DNA of 15,812 nucleotides, taken from positions 1-15,812 of the forward strand of contig JBIOWI010000125.1 in the NCBI GenBank assembly GCA_044868325.1, read 5' to 3'. Positions 1 to 7,846 of this stretch are shown in pieces. The stretch is from AWTP1-13 sp044868325. Lineage in GTDB: Bacteria; Pseudomonadota; Alphaproteobacteria; Rhizobiales; Hyphomicrobiaceae. The number at the start of each line of letters is the position of its first letter. The stretch's first letter is position 1. A program made the position numbers and the translations under genes. The notes beneath the pieces are model-generated. The model searched no databases and was not told the DNA's origin. It was given only the letters and a program-made list of their open reading frames with translations.

Positions 1-325
1 TTGCTCGGCCCCTTGAGGAGGGGCGTAAGGGTAAACCAGACGGAGGATTCCTCACCCAACTCATGGATGTGGGATGCGGCAGTCATCTCATCGTGCTCCA
101 CAGAGGCACGCGGACCCGCCTGGGGTCACCGATGCCAAAGGTCGCCAACGCAAAACAAGGAACGCGGCGCGAAAGTTTCCGCCGCGTCCGCGAGATCCTC
201 CCAGTGGGTCCCTTTGAATTCCAAGGGTTAGGCCGTCTGGTAGACTGCCCCCGCGCCTCTGTCCAGCCCTAGCTCCTGCGGCCTAGGTGCTTTCCGGTGA
301 GGGTGTGGCCGGTCTTTACCGACCG
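1..325. other. Intergenic region downstream of purN, no supported gene
   Basis: Short open frames cross this stretch on both strands, but none shows a recognisable motif, a ribosome binding site or a signal peptide, and they look like chance frames in G+C-rich DNA. Two small hairpins can be seen: a 6-bp stem at 8-24 (GCCCCT/AGGGGC) and a 7-bp stem at 163-186. Neither is followed by a T-run. Because purN ends at 326 reading leftwards, this is where its transcript would finish. The remainder shows nothing I can name. Confidence 0.6.
163..186. terminator. Possible hairpin terminator after purN
   Basis: The arms CGCGGCG (163-169) and CGCCGCG (180-186) are perfect complements around a 10-base loop. 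It lies about 140 bases beyond the purN stop in the direction of purN transcription. There is no T-tract on either side, so it is at best a weak intrinsic terminator or simply a GC-rich hairpin. Confidence 0.25.
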
Positions 326-985
326 CTAGGGTTGCGGCGAAAGGAGGCAGCCGTCCGCGTGCGGCGAGGCGTCGAGCGGGGCGTCGATCCGTACCCGGCC
401 GCCAACGAGCCGGGCGCGCCCGGAGGCCACCAGGGCCAGGGCGTGCGGATAGAGCCTGTGCTCCGCCGCCAGCACGCGGGCGGCGAGGGTATCGGGTGTG
501 TCGCCGTCGAGCACCGGGACGGCCGCCTGTGCCACGATGGGACCGGAATCCATCTCCGGTGTCACGAAATGCACCGTACAGCCCGAGACCCTGACGCCGG
601 CGTCGAGCGCCTGCCGGTGCGGGTGCAGTCCCTTGAACAACGGGAGCAGCGAGGGGTGGATGTTGAGCTGGCGCCCCTCCCATCGGGCGACGAAGCCGGC
701 CGACTGCAGGCGCATGAACCCGGCCAGCGCGACGAGCTCCACACCGGCGTCGGCGAGGGCCACGTGGATGGCGTCGTCGAACGCCTCGCGGCTGGGATAG
801 GCCCGGTGGTCGATGGCGCGCGCGGGCAGGCCCTGGGCCTTCGCCCAGTCCAGGCCGGGTGCGTCCGGCGCGCTCGAGACGATGGTGGCGATCTCGGCCG
901 GGTATTCCGCTGCCCGCGCCGCCTCAACCAGCGCCATCATGTTGGAGCCGCGGCCGGAGATGAGGATGCCGACACGCTTCTTCAT
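326..985 (-). CDS. purN: Phosphoribosylglycinamide formyltransferase PurN
   Basis: This cytoplasmic enzyme transfers a formyl group from 10-formyltetrahydrofolate to GAR, giving FGAR, the third step of de novo purine synthesis. The 219-residue protein is close to the usual size (about 210). It begins with a beta strand and the phosphate-binding motif GRGSNM (11-16). It carries the catalytic segment NIHPSLLP (Asn108, His110), then FKGLHPHRQALDAG, and the third catalytic residue in MDSGPI (Asp146). I chose ATG 985 because a strong Shine-Dalgarno (GGAGAGGG at 992-999) lies six bases upstream and the protein then begins at the family N-terminus; the frame stays open further upstream only through the repeat. 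It follows purM on the same strand across a 191-base gap holding a palindromic repeat, instead of overlapping it as is common. Confidence 0.96.
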   Translation of the reverse strand: MKKRVGILISGRGSNMMALVEAARAAEYPAEIATIVSSAPDAPGLDWAKAQGLPARAIDHRAYPSREAFDDAIHVALADAGVELVALAGFMRLQSAGFVARWEGRQLNIHPSLLPLFKGLHPHRQALDAGVRVSGCTVHFVTPEMDSGPIVAQAAVPVLDGDTPDTLAARVLAAEHRLYPHALALVASGRARLVGGRVRIDAPLDASPHADGCLLSPQP

Positions 986-1037
986 GCGACGCCCTCTCCG
1001 CGAGCGCAGAGCGGCGATTCTCGCAATACCCGAGCCA

Positions 1038-1147
1038 CAGCGTCCTCCCCCCTTGTGGGGGAGGGACAGGGTGGGGGGGATTCCCGAACATCGAAGGGCG
1101 GGATTCCCCCCACCCCTAACCCCTCCCCACAAGGGGGAGGGGAATCC
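1038..1147. repeat. 110-bp dispersed palindromic repeat, copy 1
   Basis: An imperfect palindrome fills most of the purN-purM gap. The left arm (about 1044-1084) contains CCTTGTGGGGGAGGGACAGG and the right arm (about 1100-1143) carries the near-complement, with ACCCCTAACCCCTCCCCAC. The arms differ in one diagnostic place, GGGACAGGG against the complement of CCCTAACCCC, so the element has a direction. A second copy lies at 8763-8874 in the opposite orientation, and the match includes the flank CAGCGTCC at one end and GGAATCC at the other. Translation across it gives peptides of the PLTPPHKGEG type, an artefact often seen in annotations. Between purM and purN it would form a long mRNA hairpin. 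Confidence 0.9.
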
Positions 1148-1176
1148 CGGCACAGCAAGCCTCATGGTCGGAGCCC

Positions 1177-2271
<1,095 letters not shown>

Positions 2272-2515
2272 TCGGTGGTCTGCTATCCAACTCCCGGCCA
2301 GGGCCCCGGGTCGGCCCCATGGTGGTCCGATGCGGGCGAGCCGGGCTCCCAATTTTCGCCCCAATGCGACCGGCAGTAGCGGGGGTGTCGGGGTCAGACC
2401 CCTGGCCGCAACGTTGTAGTTCCAGCCCGGCGGTCGAGGCCAGGGGTCTGACCCCGATCAGTCGGCAGCAGCGGGCATAGCAGACTTGACCCGGAATCGG
2501 TAGGGTGGCGGCGAC
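2272..2515. promoter_or_regulatory. Divergent intergenic region between purM and the DUF2066 gene
   Basis: The promoters for purM (leftward) and for the three-gene plus-strand group (rightward) must lie here or nearby, since the genes diverge. I see no convincing -35/-10 pair. No purine-repressor type operator is recognisable either. The centre is taken up by the perfect inverted repeat at 2388-2457. Confidence 0.4.
2388..2457. repeat. Perfect 20-bp inverted repeat of the GGGGTCAGACCC family
   Basis: The arms at 2388-2407 (TCGGGGTCAGACCCCTGGCC) and 2438-2457 are exact reverse complements around a 30-base loop, which itself contains the small palindrome CAACGTTG. The 12-base core GGGGTCAGACCC recurs with its own complement at 10496-10522 and 10625-10651. 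The sequence resembles REP-type extragenic palindromes reported in several proteobacterial groups, sometimes near REP-associated tyrosine transposases (family knowledge). No such transposase is in this window. Confidence 0.9.
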
Positions 2516-3667
2516 ATGCGGGGGAAGCTGGGCAGGATGGCCGGAATGCATCGCTGGAGGCGATTCTCGGGTGGATGGCCTGGGCTCCTCGTGGCGGCTG
2601 CCGTCGTTGCCTCGGCCGCGCTCGGTCTGGCAGCCCTGGGCCCGGCAACGGCCGCCGACAAGGTCTACACGGTCGCCAACTACCCGGTGGAGGCCGTGGC
2701 CGAGAACGCCGTGGAGGCCAAGCAGAGAGCCCTGGCCGACGGCCAGCAGGCCGCGTTCCGCTCGCTCCTAAAGCGGCTCATGCCGGTCATGGCCTACTCC
2801 CGCGCCAAGCAGTTCGCCTCCATCGATGCGGGGGAACTGGTGGACAGCGTCAGGGTCCGGTCCGAGCGCAACTCGCGCACGGAGTATGTCGCCACCTACG
2901 ATTTCACTTTCCGCGCCAAGTCCATCCGCGACCTGCTGCGCCGCGAGGGCATCCCGTTCACCGACGAGCAGGCCCCAGTTACCGTCCTCATCCCGGTGTG
3001 GCAGGGTGCCGGCGGCGCACAAGCTTTACCCGCCGATCAGACGGCGTGGACCAGCAACTGGAAGAGCCTCGACCTGGAGAACACGCTCACGCCGATCAAG
3101 ATCGAGGTGCTGCGCAAGGACGTGGCGCCGACGGCGATCGCAGCCGTTGCGTCGGGTGACCCAGGCGCCGCGCGCTCGCTCGCGATCCTCTACAAGACCG
3201 ACCGCGTGCTGGTGGCCCTGGCCGGGCCGGACGCGGCAACCGGCCGCCTCGCGGTGACGCTGGCCGGCGGGGATGCCGTGGGCCCGTTCGTCCTCCGACG
3301 CCAATACCGCATGGACGCCGCGGACCCCGGCTACGCGCGCGAGTTCGCGGCGGTGGTGGGTCTGCGCACGCTCGAAGGGCGCTGGAAGGCGGTGAGCACG
3401 CGCGGCAGCCCGGCGGCGGCTGGGCCCGGCGCCACGGACCTGCTTATCTCGGTGGAATTCCGCGGCATGCCGGAATGGCAGGACATCAGCCGCAAGCTCA
3501 GCGCCACCCCGGGGGTGGAGGAGCTGGATGTGGCCGGGCTGTCGGCCCGCGGCGCGCGCGTAACGCTGCGCTACGCCGGCGGCGCCCAGCGCCTGGCGGA
3601 GGAATTGGCACAGCGGGGTCTCAGCCTGCGCGACAACGGCGGGACCTGGGTGCTCTCGCTGCGGTAG
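2516..3667 (+). CDS. Secreted DUF2066 domain-containing protein
   Basis: The function is unknown. The 383-residue protein starts with a clear Sec signal peptide: a basic stretch (RWRR, 13-16), a hydrophobic Ala/Val/Leu core (about 24-42) and a likely cleavage after ATAA (near residue 47). The mature part opens with KVYTVANYPVEAVAENAVEA and continues with Ala/Gln-rich helices (ALADGQQAAFRSLLKRL), the pattern of DUF2066. It is therefore probably periplasmic. ATG 2516 gives the longest form; ATGs at 2537 and 2546 are also possible, and 2546 (MHRWRRF) gives the most typical signal peptide. No start has a strong Shine-Dalgarno. It is the first of three plus-strand genes, with 149 bases before the phosphatidyltransferase. 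As I remember it, this gene often neighbours purM and hdaA in Rhizobiales, but no functional link is established. Confidence 0.85.
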   Translation: MRGKLGRMAGMHRWRRFSGGWPGLLVAAAVVASAALGLAALGPATAADKVYTVANYPVEAVAENAVEAKQRALADGQQAAFRSLLKRLMPVMAYSRAKQFASIDAGELVDSVRVRSERNSRTEYVATYDFTFRAKSIRDLLRREGIPFTDEQAPVTVLIPVWQGAGGAQALPADQTAWTSNWKSLDLENTLTPIKIEVLRKDVAPTAIAAVASGDPGAARSLAILYKTDRVLVALAGPDAATGRLAVTLAGGDAVGPFVLRRQYRMDAADPGYAREFAAVVGLRTLEGRWKAVSTRGSPAAAGPGATDLLISVEFRGMPEWQDISRKLSATPGVEELDVAGLSARGARVTLRYAGGAQRLAEELAQRGLSLRDNGGTWVLSLR

Positions 3668-3816
3668 TAAGGTCCGGGCCCCGCGCCCGCTGCCGCCGCT
3701 GCGGAACTGGACGCTCACTGGATGCACCGGGGCGCTCCGGCGCCTCGGGCCGCTGGTAGCCTGCTGCCGCTTTTCAACGAAGGGTCCAACGACGGGCCGC
3801 GAGCCGCGTATCTGCC

Positions 3817-4377
3817 GTGCACAGCAACATACCGAATTTCATAACGCTGGGGCGCGTGATGAGCGTGCCGGTGATCTTCTGGCTGCTCCTCAACGATCAC
3901 CCGCGGATCGCGTTCTTCGCGTTCCTGGGGGCCGGGGTGAGCGATGCCGTCGACGGCTATCTCGCCAAGCGCTTCAAGTGGACGAGCGAGCTTGGCGCCT
4001 ATCTCGATCCGCTGGCCGACAAGATCCTGATCGTCAGCATCTATATCGCCCTGGCGGTGAGCGCACAGATCCCGCTGTGGCTGGTGATGGCGGTGGTCAG
4101 CCGCGACATCCTGATCCTGCTTGCCGTGCTGCTGTCGTGGCTGGTGGACAGGCCGTTTGCCATCAGGCCGCTCACCATCAGCAAGATCAACACGGCGGCG
4201 CAGCTGATCCTGGCCACCACCGTGCTCGGCGACAACGCGTTCGGCGCCGGGCTCCAGCTGACGCGGGAGGCGCTCGTCTGGATCACGGGGGTCTCGACGG
4301 CCCTGTCGCTTGCCGCCTATCTGCAGCTGTGGGTCCGGCATATGACCGGCTACGGGGCGGACGGGTCAGCGCGATGA
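3817..4377 (+). CDS. CDP-alcohol phosphatidyltransferase family protein
   Basis: This is an integral membrane enzyme that transfers a phosphatidyl group from a CDP-linked lipid to an alcohol. The 186-residue protein carries the full family signature: D43-x2-D46-G47-x2-A50, then G60-x3-D64-x3-D68, the aspartates being the metal-binding residues. Lys51 stands where many members have Arg. Several hydrophobic segments follow the signature (about 71-90, 90-110, 125-140 and 150-172). It resembles PgsA-type phosphatidylglycerophosphate synthases (N-terminus NIPNFITLGR), but the substrate cannot be decided and it may be a second paralogue, so I give no symbol. The start is GTG 3817, chosen because the N-terminal motif begins there; the next ATG (residue 15) would cut off part of the first helix. 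hdaA follows after 93 bases filled by an inverted repeat. Confidence 0.9.
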   Translation: MHSNIPNFITLGRVMSVPVIFWLLLNDHPRIAFFAFLGAGVSDAVDGYLAKRFKWTSELGAYLDPLADKILIVSIYIALAVSAQIPLWLVMAVVSRDILILLAVLLSWLVDRPFAIRPLTISKINTAAQLILATTVLGDNAFGAGLQLTREALVWITGVSTALSLAAYLQLWVRHMTGYGADGSAR

Positions 4378-4467
4378 AGGTTCCAGGTTTCAGGGGCCAG
4401 GTTTCAGGGAGCGGTTGGCCGCCGGGAATCTCGCGTCTGAAACCTGACACCTGAAACCTGAAACCTT
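4378..4467. repeat. 90-bp palindrome of AGGTTTCAGG units between the phosphatidyltransferase and hdaA
   Basis: The arm at 4378-4409 and the arm at 4436-4467 are reverse complements at 28 of 32 positions, around a 26-base loop. Each arm is itself built from repeats of about 11 bases, AGGTTTCAGG, or CCTGAAACCT on the other side. It starts directly after the TGA of the upstream gene (4375-4377) and ends three bases before the ATG of hdaA (4471). It therefore occupies the place where the hdaA ribosome binding site should be. It is probably a REP-like dispersed element; no second copy occurs in this window. Confidence 0.9.
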
Positions 4468-4470
4468 GTC

Positions 4471-5166
4471 ATGAGCAACGTGTCGGATCAGCTTATCCTG
4501 GACCTGCCGCACCGCGCCGCGCTGGGCGTGCACGACTTCCTCATCAGCCCCTGCAACAGGGCCGCCGCCGAGATCGTCGACCTATGGCCCGGCTGGCCGC
4601 AGGCTTCCGTTGCCGTGGTGGCGCCGGCGCACGCGGGCAAGACTCACCTTAGCAACGTGTGGCGCCTGAAGTCCGGCGCGGCGCGGCTGGAGGCGCCGAC
4701 GCTCGGCGAGGCCGACGTGCCGGCCGCTGCCGCCCACGGCGCTGTGCTGGTAGAGGACCTGCACGCCGGCATCGCCGACGAGCGGGCGCTGTTCCACCTC
4801 CTCAACCTGGTGCGCGAACACAAGCTCACCATGCTGCTCACCTCGCGCACGCCGCCGGGCGAGATCGAGGCGAGCCTGCCGGATTTGCGCTCGCGGTTGA
4901 GGGCGCTTCCCCTGGTGACGATCGAGCCGCCCGACGAGGCCCTGCTCAAGGCGGTGCTGGTGAAGCACTTCACCGACCGCCAGCTCATCGTGGAGCCCGG
5001 CGTCATCGCCTACATCGCGCTGCGCATGGAGCGCTCCATGGAGGCCGCCGCCACCATCGTGGCCGAGATCGACCGCGCCGCCATGGCCGCCCACCGCAAG
5101 GTCACGCGGGCGCTGGCGGCGGAGGTGCCGGCGCAGGCGGGGGCAGCTGCAACAGGTCGCGATTAG
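4471..5166 (+). CDS. hdaA: HdaA, DnaA-like regulator of replication initiation
   Basis: HdaA proteins are short DnaA relatives with an AAA+ module but no DNA-binding domain. With the sliding clamp they promote ATP hydrolysis by DnaA after initiation. The 231-residue protein has an N-terminal clamp-binding type motif QLILDLP (7-13) and a Walker A region APAHAGKTH (51-59). It also has a Walker B region AVLVED (91-96), a sensor-1 like LTSRTPP (123-129), a box VII like LPDLRSRLRA (136-145, probable arginine finger Arg142) and a sensor-2 region with Arg188. The Walker A is degenerate: the first Gly is Ala51 and Ser/Gly before the GK is Ala55. The start ATG 4471 is supported by the position of the clamp motif, but there is no Shine-Dalgarno, because a palindrome ends three bases upstream. 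It converges with the aldehyde dehydrogenase gene, only 25 bases away. Confidence 0.92.
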   Translation: MSNVSDQLILDLPHRAALGVHDFLISPCNRAAAEIVDLWPGWPQASVAVVAPAHAGKTHLSNVWRLKSGAARLEAPTLGEADVPAAAAHGAVLVEDLHAGIADERALFHLLNLVREHKLTMLLTSRTPPGEIEASLPDLRSRLRALPLVTIEPPDEALLKAVLVKHFTDRQLIVEPGVIAYIALRMERSMEAAATIVAEIDRAAMAAHRKVTRALAAEVPAQAGAAATGRD

Positions 5167-5191
5167 CTCACATGCTCAGGTGCCCAAACGG

Positions 5192-6688
5192 TCAAATATC
5201 GAAGCGTGACCGGAACCGCTCCATGCCGACGGTCACGCTCTTGACCTGGGTGTATTCGCGCATGGCCTCCAGCCCATGCTCGCGGCCGATGCCGCTCATC
5301 TTGTAGCCGCCGAACGGGATCTCGCTCTGATAGCCGTAGGCGTTGAGGAAGACGTTGCCGCACTCGAGCTCCTGGGCGATGCGATGGCCGAGGCGCGTAT
5401 CGTTGCACCAGACGTAGCCGGCCAGACCGAGGTCCGAGGCGTTGGCCATGGCGATGGCGTCATCCAACGCATCGTACGGGAATACGCAAAGGACCGGTCC
5501 GAACAGCTCCTCTGTCGCCACCGCCATGTGCGGGGTGGTGCCCGTGACGATGGTCGGCGCCATGAAGTTGCCCTGCTCGAGGCCCGGCGCGGCGACCTTC
5601 TCGCCGCCACAGTAGACGCTGGCGCCAGCGGCCTTCGCGGCGTGCACGCGCGTCACGATCTCCTGGAGGCGCCGGTCGGAGATCAGCGGCCCGAGCTGGG
5701 TGGAAAGGTCGAGCGGATTGCCCATGGGTATGCGCCGCGCCTTCGCGGCGAGATCCGCGACGAAGCGATCGTGCATCTTTGCGGGGATATAGAGGCGGGT
5801 GCCGGCGAAGCAGACCTCGGCCTTGCGCGCGAAGGCCTGCGTCAGCACGCCGTCGATCGCCTCGTCCCAGTCGATGTCCTCGCACACGACGATCGGGCCC
5901 TTGCCGCCCAGCTCCAGGACGGCGGGTTTGATCGACTGCACCGACTGCTGGAGAATCTCCCGCCCCCCTTCGATGCCGCCGGTGAAGACGATCTTGCGCA
6001 CCTTGGCATGCTCGACGAGGTGCCGGCCGACGGTGCGGCCCGGTCCAGCGACAACGTTGACGGCGCCCGGCGGAAACCCGGCTTCCTCGACGATGTCGGC
6101 GAACATGAGGATGCTGAGCGGAGCCACGATCGAGGGCTTGATGACCATCGTGTTGCCGCAGGCAACGGCTGCGCCAAAGCCGCGCGCCATCAGCTTCAGC
6201 GGCGTATTCCACGGCACGATCTGACCGACGACGCCGAACGGCTCGCGGCGCGTGTAGTTGAAGCGAGAGCCCAGATCCTGGTAGGCGCCCTCGATGCTGC
6301 CGGCGAGGCCGCCGAAGTATTCGAAGTGCATCGCAGAGGTGGCGACCTCCATGCGCGTCTCGCGAATGGGGATGCCGGTATCCATCGATTCGATTACGGC
6401 GAAAGCCTCAAGGTCGCGCCGCAAAAGCGCGGCCAGGCGGCCAAGCAGAACGCCCCGCTCGCGGCCGGTGAGCTTCTTCCACGACGGCGCCCGGAAGGCC
6501 CTGTCGGCCGCCTCGACCGCCGCATCGACCTGCTCGACGCTTGCCGGCGCGACGCTGCAGATTTCGCTGTTGTCGAAGGGGTTGCGGACGGCAACGGCTT
6601 TCCCTCCGGCACCGGCCATACGCCGTCCGTCGATGTACGAGACTGGCACAATGCGGGCCTTGTGCGCATCAATGGCAGCTCTCTCCAT
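5192..6688 (-). CDS. NAD(P)-dependent aldehyde dehydrogenase family protein
   Basis: This soluble enzyme oxidises an aldehyde to a carboxylate through a thiohemiacetal. The 498-residue length is normal. Visible motifs are PWN (Asn161, oxyanion hole), Lys184 in the KP motif, LELGGK with general base Glu259, the catalytic Cys293 in AEVCFAGTRL, and EELFGPVL (394-400). The end QSEIPFGGYKMSGIGRE is typical of betaine- or aminobutyraldehyde-type members. Some residues are unusual: Glu291 where Gln is usual before Cys, KPSI where KP(S/A)E is usual, and FTGGIEGG where FTGS is usual. The start at 6688 is supported by GGGAGA (6695-6700) six bases upstream; a longer frame to 6778 runs through repeats. 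It is the last gene of the minus-strand block, 135 bases after the Bug receptor gene. The substrate is unknown. Confidence 0.93.
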   Translation of the reverse strand: MERAAIDAHKARIVPVSYIDGRRMAGAGGKAVAVRNPFDNSEICSVAPASVEQVDAAVEAADRAFRAPSWKKLTGRERGVLLGRLAALLRRDLEAFAVIESMDTGIPIRETRMEVATSAMHFEYFGGLAGSIEGAYQDLGSRFNYTRREPFGVVGQIVPWNTPLKLMARGFGAAVACGNTMVIKPSIVAPLSILMFADIVEEAGFPPGAVNVVAGPGRTVGRHLVEHAKVRKIVFTGGIEGGREILQQSVQSIKPAVLELGGKGPIVVCEDIDWDEAIDGVLTQAFARKAEVCFAGTRLYIPAKMHDRFVADLAAKARRIPMGNPLDLSTQLGPLISDRRLQEIVTRVHAAKAAGASVYCGGEKVAAPGLEQGNFMAPTIVTGTTPHMAVATEELFGPVLCVFPYDALDDAIAMANASDLGLAGYVWCNDTRLGHRIAQELECGNVFLNAYGYQSEIPFGGYKMSGIGREHGLEAMREYTQVKSVTVGMERFRSRFDI

Positions 6689-6720
6689 TCGTGGTCTCCC
6701 GCTAGCTGAGGTCGCGATCC

Positions 6721-6750
6721 GACGGCCAAATCGACGGCCAAATCGACGGG
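6721..6750. repeat. 12-bp tandem repeat upstream of the aldehyde dehydrogenase
   Basis: The unit GACGGCCAAATC occurs twice in direct contact (6721-6732 and 6733-6744) and begins a third time (GACGG at 6745). It lies 33 bases before the ATG of the aldehyde dehydrogenase on the minus strand. It could be a chance duplication in the leader or a pair of operator half-sites about one helical turn apart; the sequence alone does not decide. Confidence 0.7.
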
Positions 6751-6773
6751 CGGTCGACGACCATGGCTCGCGG

Positions 6774-6800
6774 AGCATAGCACGCCCCGCGTGCCATGCT
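6774..6800. terminator. Intergenic hairpin between Bug receptor and aldehyde dehydrogenase genes
   Basis: AGCATAGCACGC (6774-6785) and GCGTGCCATGCT (6789-6800) pair at 11 of 12 positions with a 3-base loop. The hairpin starts 24 bases past the stop of the receptor gene in its reading direction and 86 bases before the dehydrogenase start. No T-run follows on the minus strand, so it may stabilise the receptor mRNA or partly stop transcription rather than act as a standard terminator. Confidence 0.45.
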
Positions 6801-6823
6801 GCTTGCAGGGACCTACGATCAGA

Positions 6824-7798
6824 TCAGCGCTTCTTGAGGCCGAGCTCGTCCATAACCGAGGCGAGCTTGGCGTCGTCGTCGGCGAGAAGCCGTCCAAACT
6901 CGTTGGCGGGAAGAAAGGCCGGCAGGAATCCGACCTTCACACCGGCATCCTGGAACTCTGGCGATTCGACCGTCGACCGGAGCGCCTCCTCCAGCTTCTT
7001 GACTGCGCTGGGCGGTGTGCCTCTGGGAACGACAATCCCGCGCCACAGATCGAGCGCGACAGCAAACCCTTCCTCCGTCGCCGTCGGCGTATCGGGAAAG
7101 ATGCTGTCGCGCCTGGACCCCAACGCGGCAAGCGCACGGAGCGCCCCGCTCCTGACGTGCGAGCTGAAGGCAGGCGGGAGTTGGACGATGCCCTCCACGC
7201 GACCGGCGAGGAGGTTGGTCGTGGCCTCGCCCCCCCCGAAGGGCACATCGATAACCTTGGCGCCGGCCCCAAGAAACAATGCGGACGCGGTCAAGTGGGT
7301 GTGGGTGCCAGTCCCGGAGTTGCCGATGCGGAATTTGCCGGGGTTGCTCTTGGCATCGTCGACCATCTCCTTGACCGTGCGCCAGGGAGCGTCGGCCCGG
7401 ACAACCAGAACGGGCGTCTCGACGGTCACGCGTGCGACGGGTGCGAAAGCCTTGTAATCGAACGAGATGTTGCCGGAATAGTAGCTCGTGGAGATGGTGG
7501 TGGTGATGTATCCGACCGAATACCCGTCGGCCGGCTGCTGCGTGACATGCGTGAACGCCACTGCGCCGCCGGCCCCCGGGCGATTGACGACCGGCACGGC
7601 CACCCCGAGCCGTTTCGCCATGCCATCGGCAAGATAGCGCGCCGTGACGTCCGCTGCATTGCCGACCCCGAAAGGCACCGTCATCTCGATGGATCGCGTC
7701 GGAAAGGCCTGGGTCTGGGACCAGGCTGGATCACCCAGCTGCAGGCCTATGAGCAACATCCCGAGTAGCAATACTGATGCCTGCGTGAAGCGTTTCAT
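6824..7798 (-). CDS. Bug/TctC family tripartite tricarboxylate transporter substrate-binding protein
   Basis: Bug proteins are periplasmic receptors of the TctABC (TTT) transport system that bind small carboxylates and related ligands. The 324-residue protein has a Sec signal peptide (MKRF, hydrophobic core 9-20, cleavage near AWS at 25-27). Then come the family opening FPTRSIEMTVPFGVGNAADV (32-51, ligand-binding Asp50), VVNRPGAGG (70-78), GYSVGY and NSGTGTHTHLTA (160-171). A DLLAGR-like motif (NLLAGR, 195-200), PDTPT and GTPPS near the C-terminus complete the pattern. I chose ATG 7798 because GGGGAG (7807-7812) sits eight bases upstream and a basic n-region follows; ATG 7819 would add seven residues. 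No TctA or TctB gene is nearby, so it is an orphan receptor, which is common for this family. An eight-C run (7230-7237) lies inside the gene. Confidence 0.92.
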   Translation of the reverse strand: MKRFTQASVLLLGMLLIGLQLGDPAWSQTQAFPTRSIEMTVPFGVGNAADVTARYLADGMAKRLGVAVPVVNRPGAGGAVAFTHVTQQPADGYSVGYITTTISTSYYSGNISFDYKAFAPVARVTVETPVLVVRADAPWRTVKEMVDDAKSNPGKFRIGNSGTGTHTHLTASALFLGAGAKVIDVPFGGGEATTNLLAGRVEGIVQLPPAFSSHVRSGALRALAALGSRRDSIFPDTPTATEEGFAVALDLWRGIVVPRGTPPSAVKKLEEALRSTVESPEFQDAGVKVGFLPAFLPANEFGRLLADDDAKLASVMDELGLKKR

Positions 7799-7806
7799 TG
7801 TCTCAG

Positions 7807-7812
7807 CTCCCC
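7807..7812 (-). promoter_or_regulatory. Shine-Dalgarno deciding the Bug receptor start
   Basis: The minus strand reads GGGGAG here, eight bases before ATG 7798. The alternative ATG at 7819 has only GGAAG in direct contact with it, so the spacing favours 7798. Confidence 0.6.
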
Positions 7813-7832
7813 TACCCATCTTCCAAACCTGT

Positions 7833-7846
7833 CCGCCAACGGGCGG
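7833..7846. terminator. Small hairpin directly after the Sel1-like gene
   Basis: CCGCC (7833-7837) and GGCGG (7842-7846) form a 5-bp stem with a 4-base loop immediately beyond the stop codon of the Sel1-like gene and before the Bug receptor start. There is no T-tract, so terminator function is doubtful. Confidence 0.25.

Noticed and set aside
228..683. Minus-strand 151-residue open frame
   Set aside because: It overlaps purN in another frame, is Arg/Pro/Gly-rich, and has no motif; purN is secure.
2388..2457. Operator for a purine repressor
   Set aside because: The same core occurs twice more away from purine genes, so a dispersed repeat explains it better.
4378..4467. CRISPR-like repeats
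   Set aside because: The units are about 11 bases, in two inverted groups without regular spacers.
5276..6709. Plus-strand 477-residue open frame
   Set aside because: It is antisense to the aldehyde dehydrogenase, whose motifs are certain; its composition (His/Arg/Asp-rich) is that of a shadow frame.
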